Translations under genes and position numbers: made by a program
The notes under the pieces: generated by a model
What the model saw: only the letters and a program-made list of their open reading frames with translations
Databases searched by the model: none
What the model was told of the DNA's origin: nothing
NCBI GenBank assembly: GCA_963736975.1
Contig: CAVTQY010000001.1
Coordinates: 2,480,001 to 2,544,000, forward strand
From: CAVTQY01 sp963736975
Lineage (GTDB): Bacteria; Pseudomonadota; Alphaproteobacteria; Acetobacterales; Acetobacteraceae
Reading direction: 5' to 3'
DNA: 64,000 nucleotides
In this document: positions 38,685-47,884 of the stretch, piece after piece
Layout: each line of letters starts with the position of its first letter
Position numbering within the stretch: the first letter of the stretch is position 1

Positions 38685-40325
38685 ATGAGCGATGTCGTCA
38701 CCAGCAGGCCGTCAACAGTGCCCCGACGTGGCGCGCATCCGCGCTTCTTCGAGATGGCGGCGCTGGTGCTGATCGCACCGCTCTGCGTGGTAGGCGCGAT
38801 CATCGGCGCGCAACTGATCGTCACGTTGGGTATTACCGCGAACACGTCGCTGATCGGCGCGCTGGCGGGAATGATTTTGGCGCGCGTGCCGCTGGCGTGG
38901 TTCGCCCGCTATCGCTCGGTCCACGTGCAGAACCTGGCGCAGAGCGCTATTTCGGCCGCCACATTCGGCGCCGGCAACAGCCTGTTGCTGCCGATCGGCA
39001 TTCCATTCGTGCTGGGCCGCTCGGACCTTATCCTGCCGATGTTCCTGGGCGTGTTCCTGGCGATGCTGCTCGATGGATACATGCTGTACCGGATGTTCGA
39101 CTCGGAGGTGTTTCCGGCGACCGGCGCCTGGCCGCCGGGGGCCGCAGCGGCGGAGGCAATCCGCGCCGGTGATGAGGGCGGGCGCAAGGCGGGCATTCTG
39201 GGCATGGGCGTGCTGCTCGGGATTGCCGGAAACTGGTTGGCTGGCATTCCGATGTCGGCTTTCGGTGTGGCCTTCATCGGCAATATCTGGGCGCTGACGA
39301 TGTTCGGGGTGGGCCTGCTGCTGCGCGGCTACTCCATGCAACTGTTCAACAACCCGGTGTTCGCCGTGGTGGTGCCGGGCGGCGACATCGCCAAGGCCTA
39401 CATCCCGCATGGGATGATGGTCGGCGCCGGTATCGTGGCGCTGGTGCAGGTGGGCATCATCATCCTGCGCCGCGGCAAGGCGCGACTGGCGGACGGGAGC
39501 CGCACGCCGGCAGAGGTGCGCCGCTCGCTCGGTCTCGGGGCGGTGGCCTATTTGGCAATTGCTGTGGTGATTGCGCTCGCGGGGGGCATCTGGAACGGGC
39601 TGTCCAGCGGGATGCTCATCGGTTTCTTGGTCTATGCCGCCTTTGCCGCGCTCGTGCATGAGTTGATCGTCGGCCTGGCCGCAATGCATTCCGGGTGGTT
39701 CCCCGCGTTTGCCGTGGCGCTGATCAGCCTGGTGATCGGCATGTTGATCGGGTTTCCGCCGGTGACGCTGGCGTTGCTGGTGGGCTTTTCGGCCGCCACC
39801 GGTCCGGCGTTCGCCGATATGGGCTACGACTTGAAGGCCGGGTTCATGCTGCGGGGTGAAGGCGCCGATCCCGGTTTCGAGCGGGATGGGCGGCGCCAGC
39901 AGTTGCTCGCCGCGATGTTTGCCTTCCTGGTTGCCGCCGTTGTGGTGTTCGTGTCCTATAAAGGGTATTTTGCCCGCGGCCTGGTGGCGCCGGTGGCCAA
40001 GGTCTACGTGGCGACTATCAAGGCCGGCTCGTCATCGGCGGTGGCCTGGGCGCTGTTCCTGTGGGCCATACCGGGCGCGATCATCCAGTTCCTGGGCGGT
40101 CCGCGGCGCCAGTTGGGCGTGCTGCTGGCGACCGGCTTGTTGATTCCGTTTCCCGCAGCCGGTTTGGCCGTGCTGGCGGGCATCTTGTGTCGGCTGGTTT
40201 GGGAGCGTCTGCCGCAGGTCGCTTCGGTAGAGAGCATGCAGGTGTTTGGTGCCGGGGTTATCGCCGGGGACGCGCTGTATAGTTTCTTCAGTTCGATGGC
40301 ACGCAACTTCGCGGTCAAACGCTGA
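38685..40325 (+). CDS. OPT-family oligopeptide transporter
   Basis: 546-residue membrane protein with about 14 hydrophobic segments. Family-type segments include FGAGNSLLLPIGIPFVLG, SGMLIGFLVYAAFAALVHE and GPAFADMGYDLKAGFMLRG, the last resembling the OPT signature around a DMGxDLKxG motif. It would import peptides or peptide-like compounds by proton coupling. It follows the HyuAB/5-oxoprolinase gene by 18 bases, which suggests that the imported substrate feeds that enzyme, for example a pyroglutamyl or hydantoin compound (inference). Confidence 0.85.
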   Translation: MSDVVTSRPSTVPRRGAHPRFFEMAALVLIAPLCVVGAIIGAQLIVTLGITANTSLIGALAGMILARVPLAWFARYRSVHVQNLAQSAISAATFGAGNSLLLPIGIPFVLGRSDLILPMFLGVFLAMLLDGYMLYRMFDSEVFPATGAWPPGAAAAEAIRAGDEGGRKAGILGMGVLLGIAGNWLAGIPMSAFGVAFIGNIWALTMFGVGLLLRGYSMQLFNNPVFAVVVPGGDIAKAYIPHGMMVGAGIVALVQVGIIILRRGKARLADGSRTPAEVRRSLGLGAVAYLAIAVVIALAGGIWNGLSSGMLIGFLVYAAFAALVHELIVGLAAMHSGWFPAFAVALISLVIGMLIGFPPVTLALLVGFSAATGPAFADMGYDLKAGFMLRGEGADPGFERDGRRQQLLAAMFAFLVAAVVVFVSYKGYFARGLVAPVAKVYVATIKAGSSSAVAWALFLWAIPGAIIQFLGGPRRQLGVLLATGLLIPFPAAGLAVLAGILCRLVWERLPQVASVESMQVFGAGVIAGDALYSFFSSMARNFAVKR

Positions 40326-40421
40326 TAGTAGGATTCAGTACGCCTTGCGGTTCTATGTTTAGAGCGTGATCGCTTCTGGTTCATCTTTCCGGCGAGCGCT
40401 TCGACAAAGCGAGTGATCGCT

Positions 40422-41660
40422 TCAAGCCGTCTCGCTGCGTCCGTCCCACTGCAGAATATACAGCCCGGCATCGTAGTCGGTGGCATAGATCAGCCCGTCC
40501 TCGGCCACGAAGATATCGGCGGTGTGGCGCATTTTCGCCCGCCCGCGGAGCGGCTCGATCCACCGCGTCGGCATCGGCGGCACGAACCAGCCGGTCTCGC
40601 GCGGACGGAACGGATCGGCGATGTCGTACACCCGCACGCCGGCGCTCTGGTAAGTCGCGAAGATTGTGGTGGAGCTGCGGAACGAGCCGGGCCGGTTCTC
40701 ATGCAGGTTGTGCGGACCGAACTGGCCGCCCTTCGCCACGTAATCCTGCTCCACGGGCACGGGGAAGGTGGCGATCGAGACGGGGTTCGTCTTTTCGCGG
40801 ATATCGAACATCCAGATGCGCTTCATCTGCTCCTGGTCGATGTTCAGCGTCGCCTCGTCGGCCACCACGCAGAGACCGCGGTCGTGAAGCGGCAGCGCGC
40901 TGTGCGTGCCGCCGCCGAAGGGCGGGCACCAGGTGCGATGCGCGAGCAGCTTCGGTGCGGATTTCTCGGCCACGTCCAGGATCGTCAGGCCGCCATCGCG
41001 CCAGCTTCCATAAGCGATATCGTCTGCAACCACCGCGTGATGCAGCGCGACGCGATGCGTCCAGGTTTTCGTCTCGCCGGTATCGGCGTTCATGCCGGGG
41101 ATCCACCAACGGGCGGCCTCGCGCGGCTTGGTCGGGTCGGCAAGGTCGATGATCAGCAGGATATGGTCGGTGAAGCCGTCCAGCAGGGCCGAGGCATAGG
41201 CGTAGCGTCCGCCGGTCCACCAGATGCGATGCAGGCCGAGCCCGGCGACGTCCAGGAAGCCGATGGCACGCGGATTGGCGGGATCGCTGATGTCATAGAC
41301 GCGCATGCCCGCGGTGAAATCCTCGCCGCGGACTCCATAGCGCCGGCTGTCCACCCGGTCGGGCGAACCGCCGTAGTACTCGCGCATGGTCATCAGCGCC
41401 TTCATGTCCAACTCCTCAATGGCGAGGAGCAGGTCGTCGGCGCTCTGCAAATGCAGGCTCCAGGAGTTCTTGTGTCCCGGCAGCACGTTGACCAGGCGGG
41501 GCGCGCGCGGGTCGCGGACATCGACGACGTTAACGCCGCGGCTGGTGCGCGTGCCGAGATAAGCGTGCCCGCGCGCCACCATCACCTGCACGCAGTCGCC
41601 GCGGCCGTTGTTGTCGGTGTGGCCGACGAAGGAGATGTTGCGCGCGGATTCCGGGGTCAT
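40422..41660 (-). CDS. LVIVD-repeat protein
   Basis: 412 residues with at least five LVIVD-type repeats, each centred on a D(V/I/L)xDPxxPR pattern (DVRDPRAPRLV, DISDPANPRAIG, DLADPTKPREAA, DIREKTNPVSIA, DIADPFRPRETG), predicting a beta-propeller. There is no signal peptide, so it appears cytoplasmic. The role of the family is unknown; proteins like it are common beside catabolic enzymes. ATG 41660 shares a base with the dioxygenase stop (TGATG), so it is translationally coupled to that gene. Confidence 0.82.
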   Translation of the reverse strand: MTPESARNISFVGHTDNNGRGDCVQVMVARGHAYLGTRTSRGVNVVDVRDPRAPRLVNVLPGHKNSWSLHLQSADDLLLAIEELDMKALMTMREYYGGSPDRVDSRRYGVRGEDFTAGMRVYDISDPANPRAIGFLDVAGLGLHRIWWTGGRYAYASALLDGFTDHILLIIDLADPTKPREAARWWIPGMNADTGETKTWTHRVALHHAVVADDIAYGSWRDGGLTILDVAEKSAPKLLAHRTWCPPFGGGTHSALPLHDRGLCVVADEATLNIDQEQMKRIWMFDIREKTNPVSIATFPVPVEQDYVAKGGQFGPHNLHENRPGSFRSSTTIFATYQSAGVRVYDIADPFRPRETGWFVPPMPTRWIEPLRGRAKMRHTADIFVAEDGLIYATDYDAGLYILQWDGRSETA

Positions 41661-42496
41661 CAGACGGGAATCTCGCCTTTCAGCATCAGCCGGTAGAGAT
41701 AACGGCGCTCGTTCATGTCGTAATCCGGATTGGCTTGGTGCAGGACGCTGCGATTGTCCCAGATAACCATGTCGCCATCACGCCAGCGGTGGCGGTATTC
41801 GTATTTGCTCTGCGTCGCATGCGTCATTAGCTCGGCGATCACCGCCTGCGCGTCGTCATCCGGCATGCCGATGATTTCTTCCATGCGCACCGGGTTGAGA
41901 TAGAGCGCCTTTCGCCCGTTCTCCGGATGCGTGCGCACGATAGGATGGATGCCGGGCGGGGGCAGGGCGCGCAGGCTGTCGGGGTCGATCGCGCCGAGCG
42001 GGCGCGGGCTGTATTTGCTGAGATAGACGTGCTTGGCGCGCAGCCCGTCGATGCGGCGCTTCATTGCCTCCGGCAGCTCATCATACGCCAGGTGCATGTT
42101 GGCGTATTGCGTGTCGCCGCCGTGCGAGGGCAGTTCCACGGCGAACAAGGTGGTGGCCTTGGGGGGAGCCGGGTGGTTCGAATGGTCGGTGTGGAAGGTC
42201 TCACCAGGAATGATGCGGCGGCCGTCCACGATCTCGTCGTTGGAGACATAGGACACATCCGGATGCCCGGGCACGTGGTGAGCGCGCTTGTCGTGCTGCT
42301 GCAGCGCGCCGAACACCTGTGCGGCGGTCTTGAACTGCTCGGGTGTGAAATCCTGGTCGCGGATGACCAGGACGTGGTGGGTGACGAAAGCGCGGTTCAG
42401 GGCGTTGCGGGTGCCCTCGTCCACCGGCTCACGCAGATCGATGCCGCGGATTTCGGCGCCGGTATGCCCTGTCAGCGGGGTGAGGGAAAAGGACAT
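41660..42496 (-). CDS. TauD/TfdA-family Fe(II)/2-oxoglutarate dioxygenase
   Basis: 278-residue alpha-ketoglutarate-dependent dioxygenase. The metal triad is visible: H102 and D104 in FHTDHSNHP and H253 in SVLHQANPDYD, with the 2-oxoglutarate-binding Arg at 264-265 (NERRYLYR). The N-terminus GHTGAEIRGIDLREP matches the family. It would hydroxylate or cleave an alkyl, sulfonate or ether substrate; the exact one is unknown. It is coupled to the LVIVD protein and faces the OPT transporter operon. Confidence 0.92.
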   Translation of the reverse strand: MSFSLTPLTGHTGAEIRGIDLREPVDEGTRNALNRAFVTHHVLVIRDQDFTPEQFKTAAQVFGALQQHDKRAHHVPGHPDVSYVSNDEIVDGRRIIPGETFHTDHSNHPAPPKATTLFAVELPSHGGDTQYANMHLAYDELPEAMKRRIDGLRAKHVYLSKYSPRPLGAIDPDSLRALPPPGIHPIVRTHPENGRKALYLNPVRMEEIIGMPDDDAQAVIAELMTHATQSKYEYRHRWRDGDMVIWDNRSVLHQANPDYDMNERRYLYRLMLKGEIPV

Positions 42497-42576
42497 CTGG
42501 CCGGTCCCTGCGCTTGTCGTTCTCAGAGACGGTACGGCGGCCGGGAACAGCGGGTCAACTGGACGCGGCGAACCGC

Positions 42577-43629
42577 TCAGGATCGCGTTGGATCGAGCAC
42601 GACGCGGCCGCGCGCACCTTCGGCAACGCGCCGGTACGCGTCCGCGGCGTCCGTCAAGGACACGACGCGCTCGATCACCGGCGGCAGAAAGCTGCCGTCC
42701 TCGAAGCCGGGCGTGATCGCTTCAAGCATGCGCGCGGAGGCGACGAGATCGCGTTTGAGCGTGTCGACGCCGAACATCTGCGTTTCGTTATGGTAAAAAT
42801 CGACAAGGTCGAAGCTGACCTGCCGCTGCCCGGCGGATGAAATGATCGCCAGCCGGCCGCGCGGGGCCAGAATCGCCAGCGACTGCGCGAACATCGGACC
42901 TCCGACCGCGTCGAGAACCACATCGGCCCCGCGGCCGCCGGTCGCCTCGCGCACAGCCTTGGCGGCCTCGCCTTGCGGCGGCGTGATGATGACATCCGCG
43001 GCGCGGCGAACCGGCGCGTCGGGATGCGGCGCGGCGCGGTCGATGCCGATCACATGGGCGCCGATGCGTTTGCCGATCTGCGCTCCGGCGCCGCCGACTC
43101 CGCCTCCGGCGCCGGTCACCACCAGGGTTTCACCCGTCTGCAGCGCGGCGTATTCGACGATGCCGCACCAAGCGGCCATGAAGGTCACGCCGATCGATGC
43201 GGCCTGCTCGTGGCTTAGCCGGGCTGGTTTGCGGCGCAGGCTGGCCACCGGCACGGCGATCCGCTCGGCATGCGTGCCGTCGCGGGTGAAGCCGACATCG
43301 CCGCCGGTGCCCCAGACCTCGGCATTTTTCCATTCGGCGGGACCGTCGATAACGACGCCGGAGTAATCGCGTCCGGGCGTGCGCGGCAGCGTGGTCTGCG
43401 GAAATCGTCCGGCAACATTGCCGACATCGGAGGGGTTGATCGAGGCGGCCCGGACCGCGACCACTACCGTACCCGGACTGGCAACCGGGTCCGGCACGTC
43501 CGCCACATGCAGAACGGAGGGATCGCCGGACCGCTCGAAGCGAAGTGCGCGCATGTCGGCAGTCGAGGCGCGAGCGGGCGCCTCGGTCAAGAATGTCGGG
43601 CTCACACCATCTCGTGATACTAAGGTCAT
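42577..43629 (-). CDS. Zinc-independent quinone oxidoreductase / MDR-family alcohol dehydrogenase
   Basis: NADPH-dependent medium-chain dehydrogenase/reductase. The GroES-like N-terminal domain (ALRFERSGDPSVLHVADVP) and the Rossmann motif VVTGAGGGVGGAGAQIGK are present. Structural zinc cysteines are absent, matching the quinone oxidoreductase (QOR) branch. ATG 43629 gives 350 residues; the family-like start is ATG 43554 (MRALRFERSGD), 325 residues. Neither has a good ribosome-binding site. It is divergent from an arsR gene with a perfect inverted repeat between them, so it is probably that repressor's target. Confidence 0.88.
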   Translation of the reverse strand: MTLVSRDGVSPTFLTEAPARASTADMRALRFERSGDPSVLHVADVPDPVASPGTVVVAVRAASINPSDVGNVAGRFPQTTLPRTPGRDYSGVVIDGPAEWKNAEVWGTGGDVGFTRDGTHAERIAVPVASLRRKPARLSHEQAASIGVTFMAAWCGIVEYAALQTGETLVVTGAGGGVGGAGAQIGKRIGAHVIGIDRAAPHPDAPVRRAADVIITPPQGEAAKAVREATGGRGADVVLDAVGGPMFAQSLAILAPRGRLAIISSAGQRQVSFDLVDFYHNETQMFGVDTLKRDLVASARMLEAITPGFEDGSFLPPVIERVVSLTDAADAYRRVAEGARGRVVLDPTRS

Positions 43630-43633
43630 TGCT

Positions 43634-43659
43634 TAACTATCCGGGGTCCGCGATAGTTA
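43634..43659. promoter_or_regulatory. Inverted-repeat operator between the MDR gene and arsR
   Basis: TAACTATC (43634-43641) and GATAGTTA (43652-43659) are perfect complements separated by 10 bases, ending six bases before the arsR start. The spacing and location between divergent genes fit an ArsR-family operator controlling both. Confidence 0.7.
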
Positions 43660-43664
43660 GGCGC

Positions 43665-44021
43665 ATGCTTAACCGAAGCGCCGGGCTGGACCGGCTTTTT
43701 CAGGCCCTCGCCGATCCGGCGCGCCGGGCCATGATGGAGCGGCTAAGCCGGGGGCCGGCGCCGGTGAGCGAACTGGCCCGGCCGCTCCCGATGTCGCTGC
43801 CGGCGGCGATGCAGCATCTCGGCGTGCTGGAAGACGCGGGTTTGGTGCGGTCGGAGAAGGTTGGCCGCGTCCGCACCTGCGCGATTGAAGCAGGGGCGCT
43901 CAGCCTCGCTGAGCAATGGATCAACGCAAGGCGGATCGAGTGGGAAAACCGGCTCGACCGCCTGGGCGCATACCTGAAAACCTTGGAAAACGAAGGAGAT
44001 GGGCATGGCTCAGGTGAATGA
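43665..44021 (+). CDS. ArsR-family transcriptional regulator
   Basis: 118-residue winged-helix repressor: LDRLFQALADPARRAMMERL, then the recognition region ARPLPMSLPAAMQHLGVLEDAGLV, typical of the ArsR subgroup that precedes SRPBCC/AHSA1 genes. No metal-binding cysteine motif is present, so it is not expected to sense arsenite. ATG 43665 lies just after the inverted repeat, giving a nearly leaderless transcript. Its end overlaps the start of the SRPBCC gene, so the two are co-expressed. Confidence 0.9.
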   Translation: MLNRSAGLDRLFQALADPARRAMMERLSRGPAPVSELARPLPMSLPAAMQHLGVLEDAGLVRSEKVGRVRTCAIEAGALSLAEQWINARRIEWENRLDRLGAYLKTLENEGDGHGSGE

Positions 44022-44949
44022 GGGGAAGCCGTTGCGGCTGTCCCGCGTCTTCCATGCGCAACGGGAGACGGTGTTCAACGCCTGGGGTTCGGCTGAGCAT
44101 GTGAAGCGCTGGTTCTGCCCGGAAGCCTTCACGGTGCCGGACGCCAGGGTGGAGATGCGGGTCGGCGGTCCGTTCGAGGTCTGCATGCGCTCGCCGGCCG
44201 GCGAGGAGCACTGGATCCGCGGCACATTCGTGGAAGTGGTGTCGCATAGCCGGCTGGTGATCGACATGCGGATCACCGACGGCGCCGGAACAGCGCTGTT
44301 CGGGGCGCGTACCGAGGTCGATTTTTCCAACGCGCTCGGCGGGACGCAGATGGACGTCGTGCAGACCTATACGCTGATCGACCCGTCGAAAGCCTGGATG
44401 GTGGCGGGCGCGCCGGAGGGATGGCGGACGACGCTCGACAAGCTGGAGAAAGAGGTCGTGCGGATGCGCGGCGGCGGCGAGACCGGGGTGCGCTCGGTGG
44501 TGCACGCCACGTTTCACCTGGAGCGCCGCTATGAGGCGCCGGTCGCGCGGGTGTGGCGGGCGCTGACCGAGCAGTCTGCCAAGGACAAGTGGTTTGGCGG
44601 CCCGCCCGGCCGCTGGGAACTGCTGGAGCGGCACATGGATGTGCGGGTCGGTGGCAGCGAGCGAGCGAAGGGGCGTTGGGAGGGTGGCGTGGTGTCCACC
44701 TTCGACGCCGTTTATCACGATGTCATTCCGAATGAGCGGCTGGTTTATAGTTATGTGATGCACCTCGACGAGAAGAAGATCTCGGTGTCGCTGGCGACGC
44801 TGCAGTTGCGGGCGGAGAGCCGGGCAACGGCGCTGGTGGTCACCGAGCAGGGCGCGTTCCTCGACGGCTACGACGATGCGGGCTCCCGCGAGCACGGCAC
44901 CGGGATGCTGCTGGATGCGCTCGGGGCGTCGCTCAGGGATTCCGGCTAG
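44005..44949 (+). CDS. Double SRPBCC (AHSA1-like) domain protein
   Basis: 314 residues holding two START/SRPBCC modules: residues ~10-150 (LRLSRVFHAQRETVFNAWGS ... WFCPEAF) and ~165-310 (LERRYEAPVARVWRALTEQS ... WFGGPPGRWELLERHMDVRV). The two halves look like a fused pair of AHSA1 domains that bind hydrophobic ligands; the exact role is unknown. ATG 44005 is chosen over ATG 43999 because GGAG lies six bases upstream. It overlaps arsR by 17 bases and converges on gatB with overlapping stops. Confidence 0.85.
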   Translation: MAQVNEGKPLRLSRVFHAQRETVFNAWGSAEHVKRWFCPEAFTVPDARVEMRVGGPFEVCMRSPAGEEHWIRGTFVEVVSHSRLVIDMRITDGAGTALFGARTEVDFSNALGGTQMDVVQTYTLIDPSKAWMVAGAPEGWRTTLDKLEKEVVRMRGGGETGVRSVVHATFHLERRYEAPVARVWRALTEQSAKDKWFGGPPGRWELLERHMDVRVGGSERAKGRWEGGVVSTFDAVYHDVIPNERLVYSYVMHLDEKKISVSLATLQLRAESRATALVVTEQGAFLDGYDDAGSREHGTGMLLDALGASLRDSG

Positions 44950-46400
44950 GCGTTCAGCGCCCGGCGCAGCGCTTCGTTCACGAGCGCAGGGTTGCCCTTG
45001 CCGCCCATTGCCCGCATGACCTGGCCGACGAAGAAGCCGAACAGCTTGTCCTTGCCGCTTCGGTATTCCGCGACCTTCTCGGCATTGGCCGCCAGCACCT
45101 GCGCCACCGCAGCATCGATGGCGCTGGTGTCAGTGACCTGGCGCAGGCCCTTTTCTTCGATGATCGCCGCCGCGTCCTTGCCGGTCTCGGCCATTGCATC
45201 GAACACATCCTTGGCGATGCGGCCGTTGATCGTGCCGTCCGCCATGAGGTCGAGCAGCTTACCGAGAGCGGCGGCGCTGACCGGGCTGTCGGCAATCGTG
45301 CGGCCGCTGCGGTTCAGGGTGGCAAACAGATCGCCGGTCACCCAGTTCGCCGCCTGCTTTGCGTTGCGGCCCCGGGCGACGGTTTCGTAGAACGTCGCGA
45401 TCGTCTGCTCGGCCACCAAAACGCCGGCATCGTAGGGCGGCAGGCCGTATTCAGCGATGAACCGCCGTTTCTTGGCGTCCGGCAGTTCCGGCAACGTGGC
45501 CTTCAGTTCGGCGACCCAGGCTTCGTCCAGAACCAGGGGCAGCAGGTCGGGGTCGGGAAAGTAACGGTAGTCATGCGCCTCCTCCTTGCTGCGCATGCTC
45601 CGTGCGACCCCGCGCCCGGAATCGAACAGACGCGTCTCCTGCTCGACTGCGCTGCCGGATTCCCAGACTTCGACCTGGCGCTTCGCTTCCGCCTCGATCG
45701 CCTGCATCACGAAGCGGACGGAGTTGACGTTCTTCACTTCACAACGCGTGCGGTAGGGCTCGCCGTGCTTGCGCACCGAGACGTTCACGTCGGCACGCAG
45801 CGAGCCTTCCTCCATGTTGCCATCGCAGGTGCCGAGATAGCGCAGGATGCTGCGCAGTTTGCGCAGATACGCGCCGGCTTCTTCGGGTGAGCGCAGGTCG
45901 GGCTCGCTGACGATCTCCATCAGCGCGACGCCGGCCCGGTTGAGGTCGATGAAGGACTTGGTCGGATGCTGGTCGTGCAGGGATTTGCCGGCATCCTGCT
46001 CCAGATGGAGGCGAGTGATGCCGATCTGCCCGGTGCTGCCGTCCGCCAGTTCGACCTCCAGCGTGCCTTCGCCGACGATCGGGTGCTGGTACTGGCTGAT
46101 CTGGTACCCGGCGGGCAGATCGGCGTAGAAGTAGTTCTTGCGGTCGAAGCGGCTGACCAGGTTGATGCGCGCGTTCAGCCCAAGGCCGGTGCGCACGGCC
46201 TGCGCGATACATTCGCGGTTGATCACCGGCAGCATGCCTGGGAACGCGGCATCGACGAAGCTGACTTGCGTGTTCGGGGCGGCGCCGAACGCGGTGGCGG
46301 CGCCGGAGAACAGCTTGGCTTTGCTGATGACCTGGGCATGGACTTCCATGCCGATGACCACTTCCCAGGGGCCGGTCTTGCCCTCGAGGGTGTAGGTCAT
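44946..46400 (-). CDS. gatB: Asp/Glu-tRNA(Asn/Gln) amidotransferase subunit B
   Basis: GatB activates mischarged Glu-tRNA(Gln) or Asp-tRNA(Asn) and, with GatA ammonia, makes the amide form. The 484-residue protein has VVIGMEVHAQVISKAKLFSG at the N-terminus, DLPAGYQISQYQHPI and HLEQDAGKSLHD, then a C-terminal YqeY-like tail domain ending ALVNEALRRAL. It overlaps gatA by four bases (ATGA) and is the last gene of gatCAB. Confidence 0.97.
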   Translation of the reverse strand: MTYTLEGKTGPWEVVIGMEVHAQVISKAKLFSGAATAFGAAPNTQVSFVDAAFPGMLPVINRECIAQAVRTGLGLNARINLVSRFDRKNYFYADLPAGYQISQYQHPIVGEGTLEVELADGSTGQIGITRLHLEQDAGKSLHDQHPTKSFIDLNRAGVALMEIVSEPDLRSPEEAGAYLRKLRSILRYLGTCDGNMEEGSLRADVNVSVRKHGEPYRTRCEVKNVNSVRFVMQAIEAEAKRQVEVWESGSAVEQETRLFDSGRGVARSMRSKEEAHDYRYFPDPDLLPLVLDEAWVAELKATLPELPDAKKRRFIAEYGLPPYDAGVLVAEQTIATFYETVARGRNAKQAANWVTGDLFATLNRSGRTIADSPVSAAALGKLLDLMADGTINGRIAKDVFDAMAETGKDAAAIIEEKGLRQVTDTSAIDAAVAQVLAANAEKVAEYRSGKDKLFGFFVGQVMRAMGGKGNPALVNEALRRALNA

Positions 46401-47884
46401 GGCTCGGCTCCCGCACGGACCGTCGGCAAGGCGTCAAAGCAAGCGGCCTGCTCGAGCGCTGCCGAGACCGCGAACACGGTTGCCTCATCGAACGGCTTGC
46501 CCATCACCTGCAAGCCCAGCGGCAGCCCATTGGCATCCAACCCGCAGGGCACCGACATCCCCGGCACGCCGGCAAGGTCGGCGGGGCCGGTGAACAGATC
46601 GTTCAGATACATCTTCACCGGATCGTCCATGTTCTCGCCCTGGGCAAAGGCAGCGGAGGGAGCCGTGGGCGTCAGCAGCGCATCGACTTTCGCGAAGGCC
46701 TCGGTGAAGTCGCGCAGGATCAGCGAGCGCACCTTCTGGGCCCGCAGATAATACGCGTCGTAATACCCGGCTGAGAGCACATACGTGCCGAGCAGGATTC
46801 GCCGGCGTACCTCGGGGCCGAAGCCGGCGGCGCGGGTGTGTTCGTAGAGGTCTCGCAGCTCCTGGCCGTCAGCCCGCAGGCCGAAGCGAACGCCGTCGTA
46901 GCGCGCGAGGTTCGAGGACGCCTCGGCGGGCGCCACGATGTAGTAGGCCGGCAGGGCGTATTTCGTGTGCGGCAGGGACACGTCCACGACCTCGGCCCCG
47001 GCGTCGCGCAGCCATGCCACGCCCTGATGCCAGAGTGCCTCGATTTCGTCCGGCATGCCCTCGGCGCGATATTCGCCGGGAATGCCGATGCGCAAGCCTT
47101 CAACGCTGCGGCGGCAGGCTGCTTCGTAATCCGGCACCGGCACATCGACGCTCGTGGAATCCTTCGGGTCATGCCCGGCCATCGAACGCAGCAGGATGGC
47201 GCAATCCTGCACAGTCCGGCCGAATGGCCCGGGATGGTCGAGCGAGGAGGCGAACGCTACCACGCCCCAACGGCTGCATCTTCCGTAGCTCGGCTTGAAC
47301 CCCGCAATGCCGCAGAACGACGCCGGCTGGCGGATCGAGCCGCCGGTATCGGTCCCGGTCGCGCCCATCGCCAGCCGTGCCGCGACAGCCGCGGCCGATC
47401 CGCCCGAGGAACCACCCGGCACCAACACCGCATCTTTGTCTTGCCTGCGCTTCCACGGGTTCTCAACCGGCCCGAAGCCCGAGGTCATGTTGGACGAGCC
47501 CATCGCGAACTCGTCCATGTTCGACTTGCCGAGGAACACCGCGCCGTCGCGCAGCAGGTTGGCGCTGACCGTGCTCTCGTACTGCGGGACGAAGGGGCCC
47601 AGGATCTTGCTGCCCGCGGTGGTGCGCACACCCTCGGTGCAGAACAGATCCTTGATCGCCAGCGGGACGCCGCATAACGGCCCGCCTTCGCCCTTCGCGA
47701 GCGCCGCGTCGGCGGCATCCGCCTGCGCCAGCGCGCGATCGGCGGTGACCGTGATATACGCGTTGAGCCGCGGGTTCAGCGCGTCGATCGCCGCCAGATG
47801 CGCCTCGGTCAGCTCCCGCGCGGTGAACGCCTTGCCCCGTAACCCGTCCCGCGCCTCGGCCAGCGTTTGGTCGGTGAGCCTCAT
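46397..47884 (-). CDS. gatA: Asp/Glu-tRNA amidotransferase subunit A (amidase)
   Basis: Glutaminase subunit that supplies ammonia. The 495-residue amidase-signature protein has the catalytic triad Lys in GVPLAIKDLF, the cis-Ser in GGSSGGSAAAVA and the nucleophile Ser in TDTGGSIRQPASFCG. It overlaps gatC and gatB by four bases on each side, typical of the alphaproteobacterial gatCAB operon. Confidence 0.97.
   Translation of the reverse strand: MRLTDQTLAEARDGLRGKAFTARELTEAHLAAIDALNPRLNAYITVTADRALAQADAADAALAKGEGGPLCGVPLAIKDLFCTEGVRTTAGSKILGPFVPQYESTVSANLLRDGAVFLGKSNMDEFAMGSSNMTSGFGPVENPWKRRQDKDAVLVPGGSSGGSAAAVAARLAMGATGTDTGGSIRQPASFCGIAGFKPSYGRCSRWGVVAFASSLDHPGPFGRTVQDCAILLRSMAGHDPKDSTSVDVPVPDYEAACRRSVEGLRIGIPGEYRAEGMPDEIEALWHQGVAWLRDAGAEVVDVSLPHTKYALPAYYIVAPAEASSNLARYDGVRFGLRADGQELRDLYEHTRAAGFGPEVRRRILLGTYVLSAGYYDAYYLRAQKVRSLILRDFTEAFAKVDALLTPTAPSAAFAQGENMDDPVKMYLNDLFTGPADLAGVPGMSVPCGLDANGLPLGLQVMGKPFDEATVFAVSAALEQAACFDALPTVRAGAEP

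Noticed and set aside
40326..40421. Short direct repeat GTGATCGCTTC in the OPT-LVIVD gap
   Set aside because: Two 11-base copies in a 96-base convergent gap are too short to support a specific feature.
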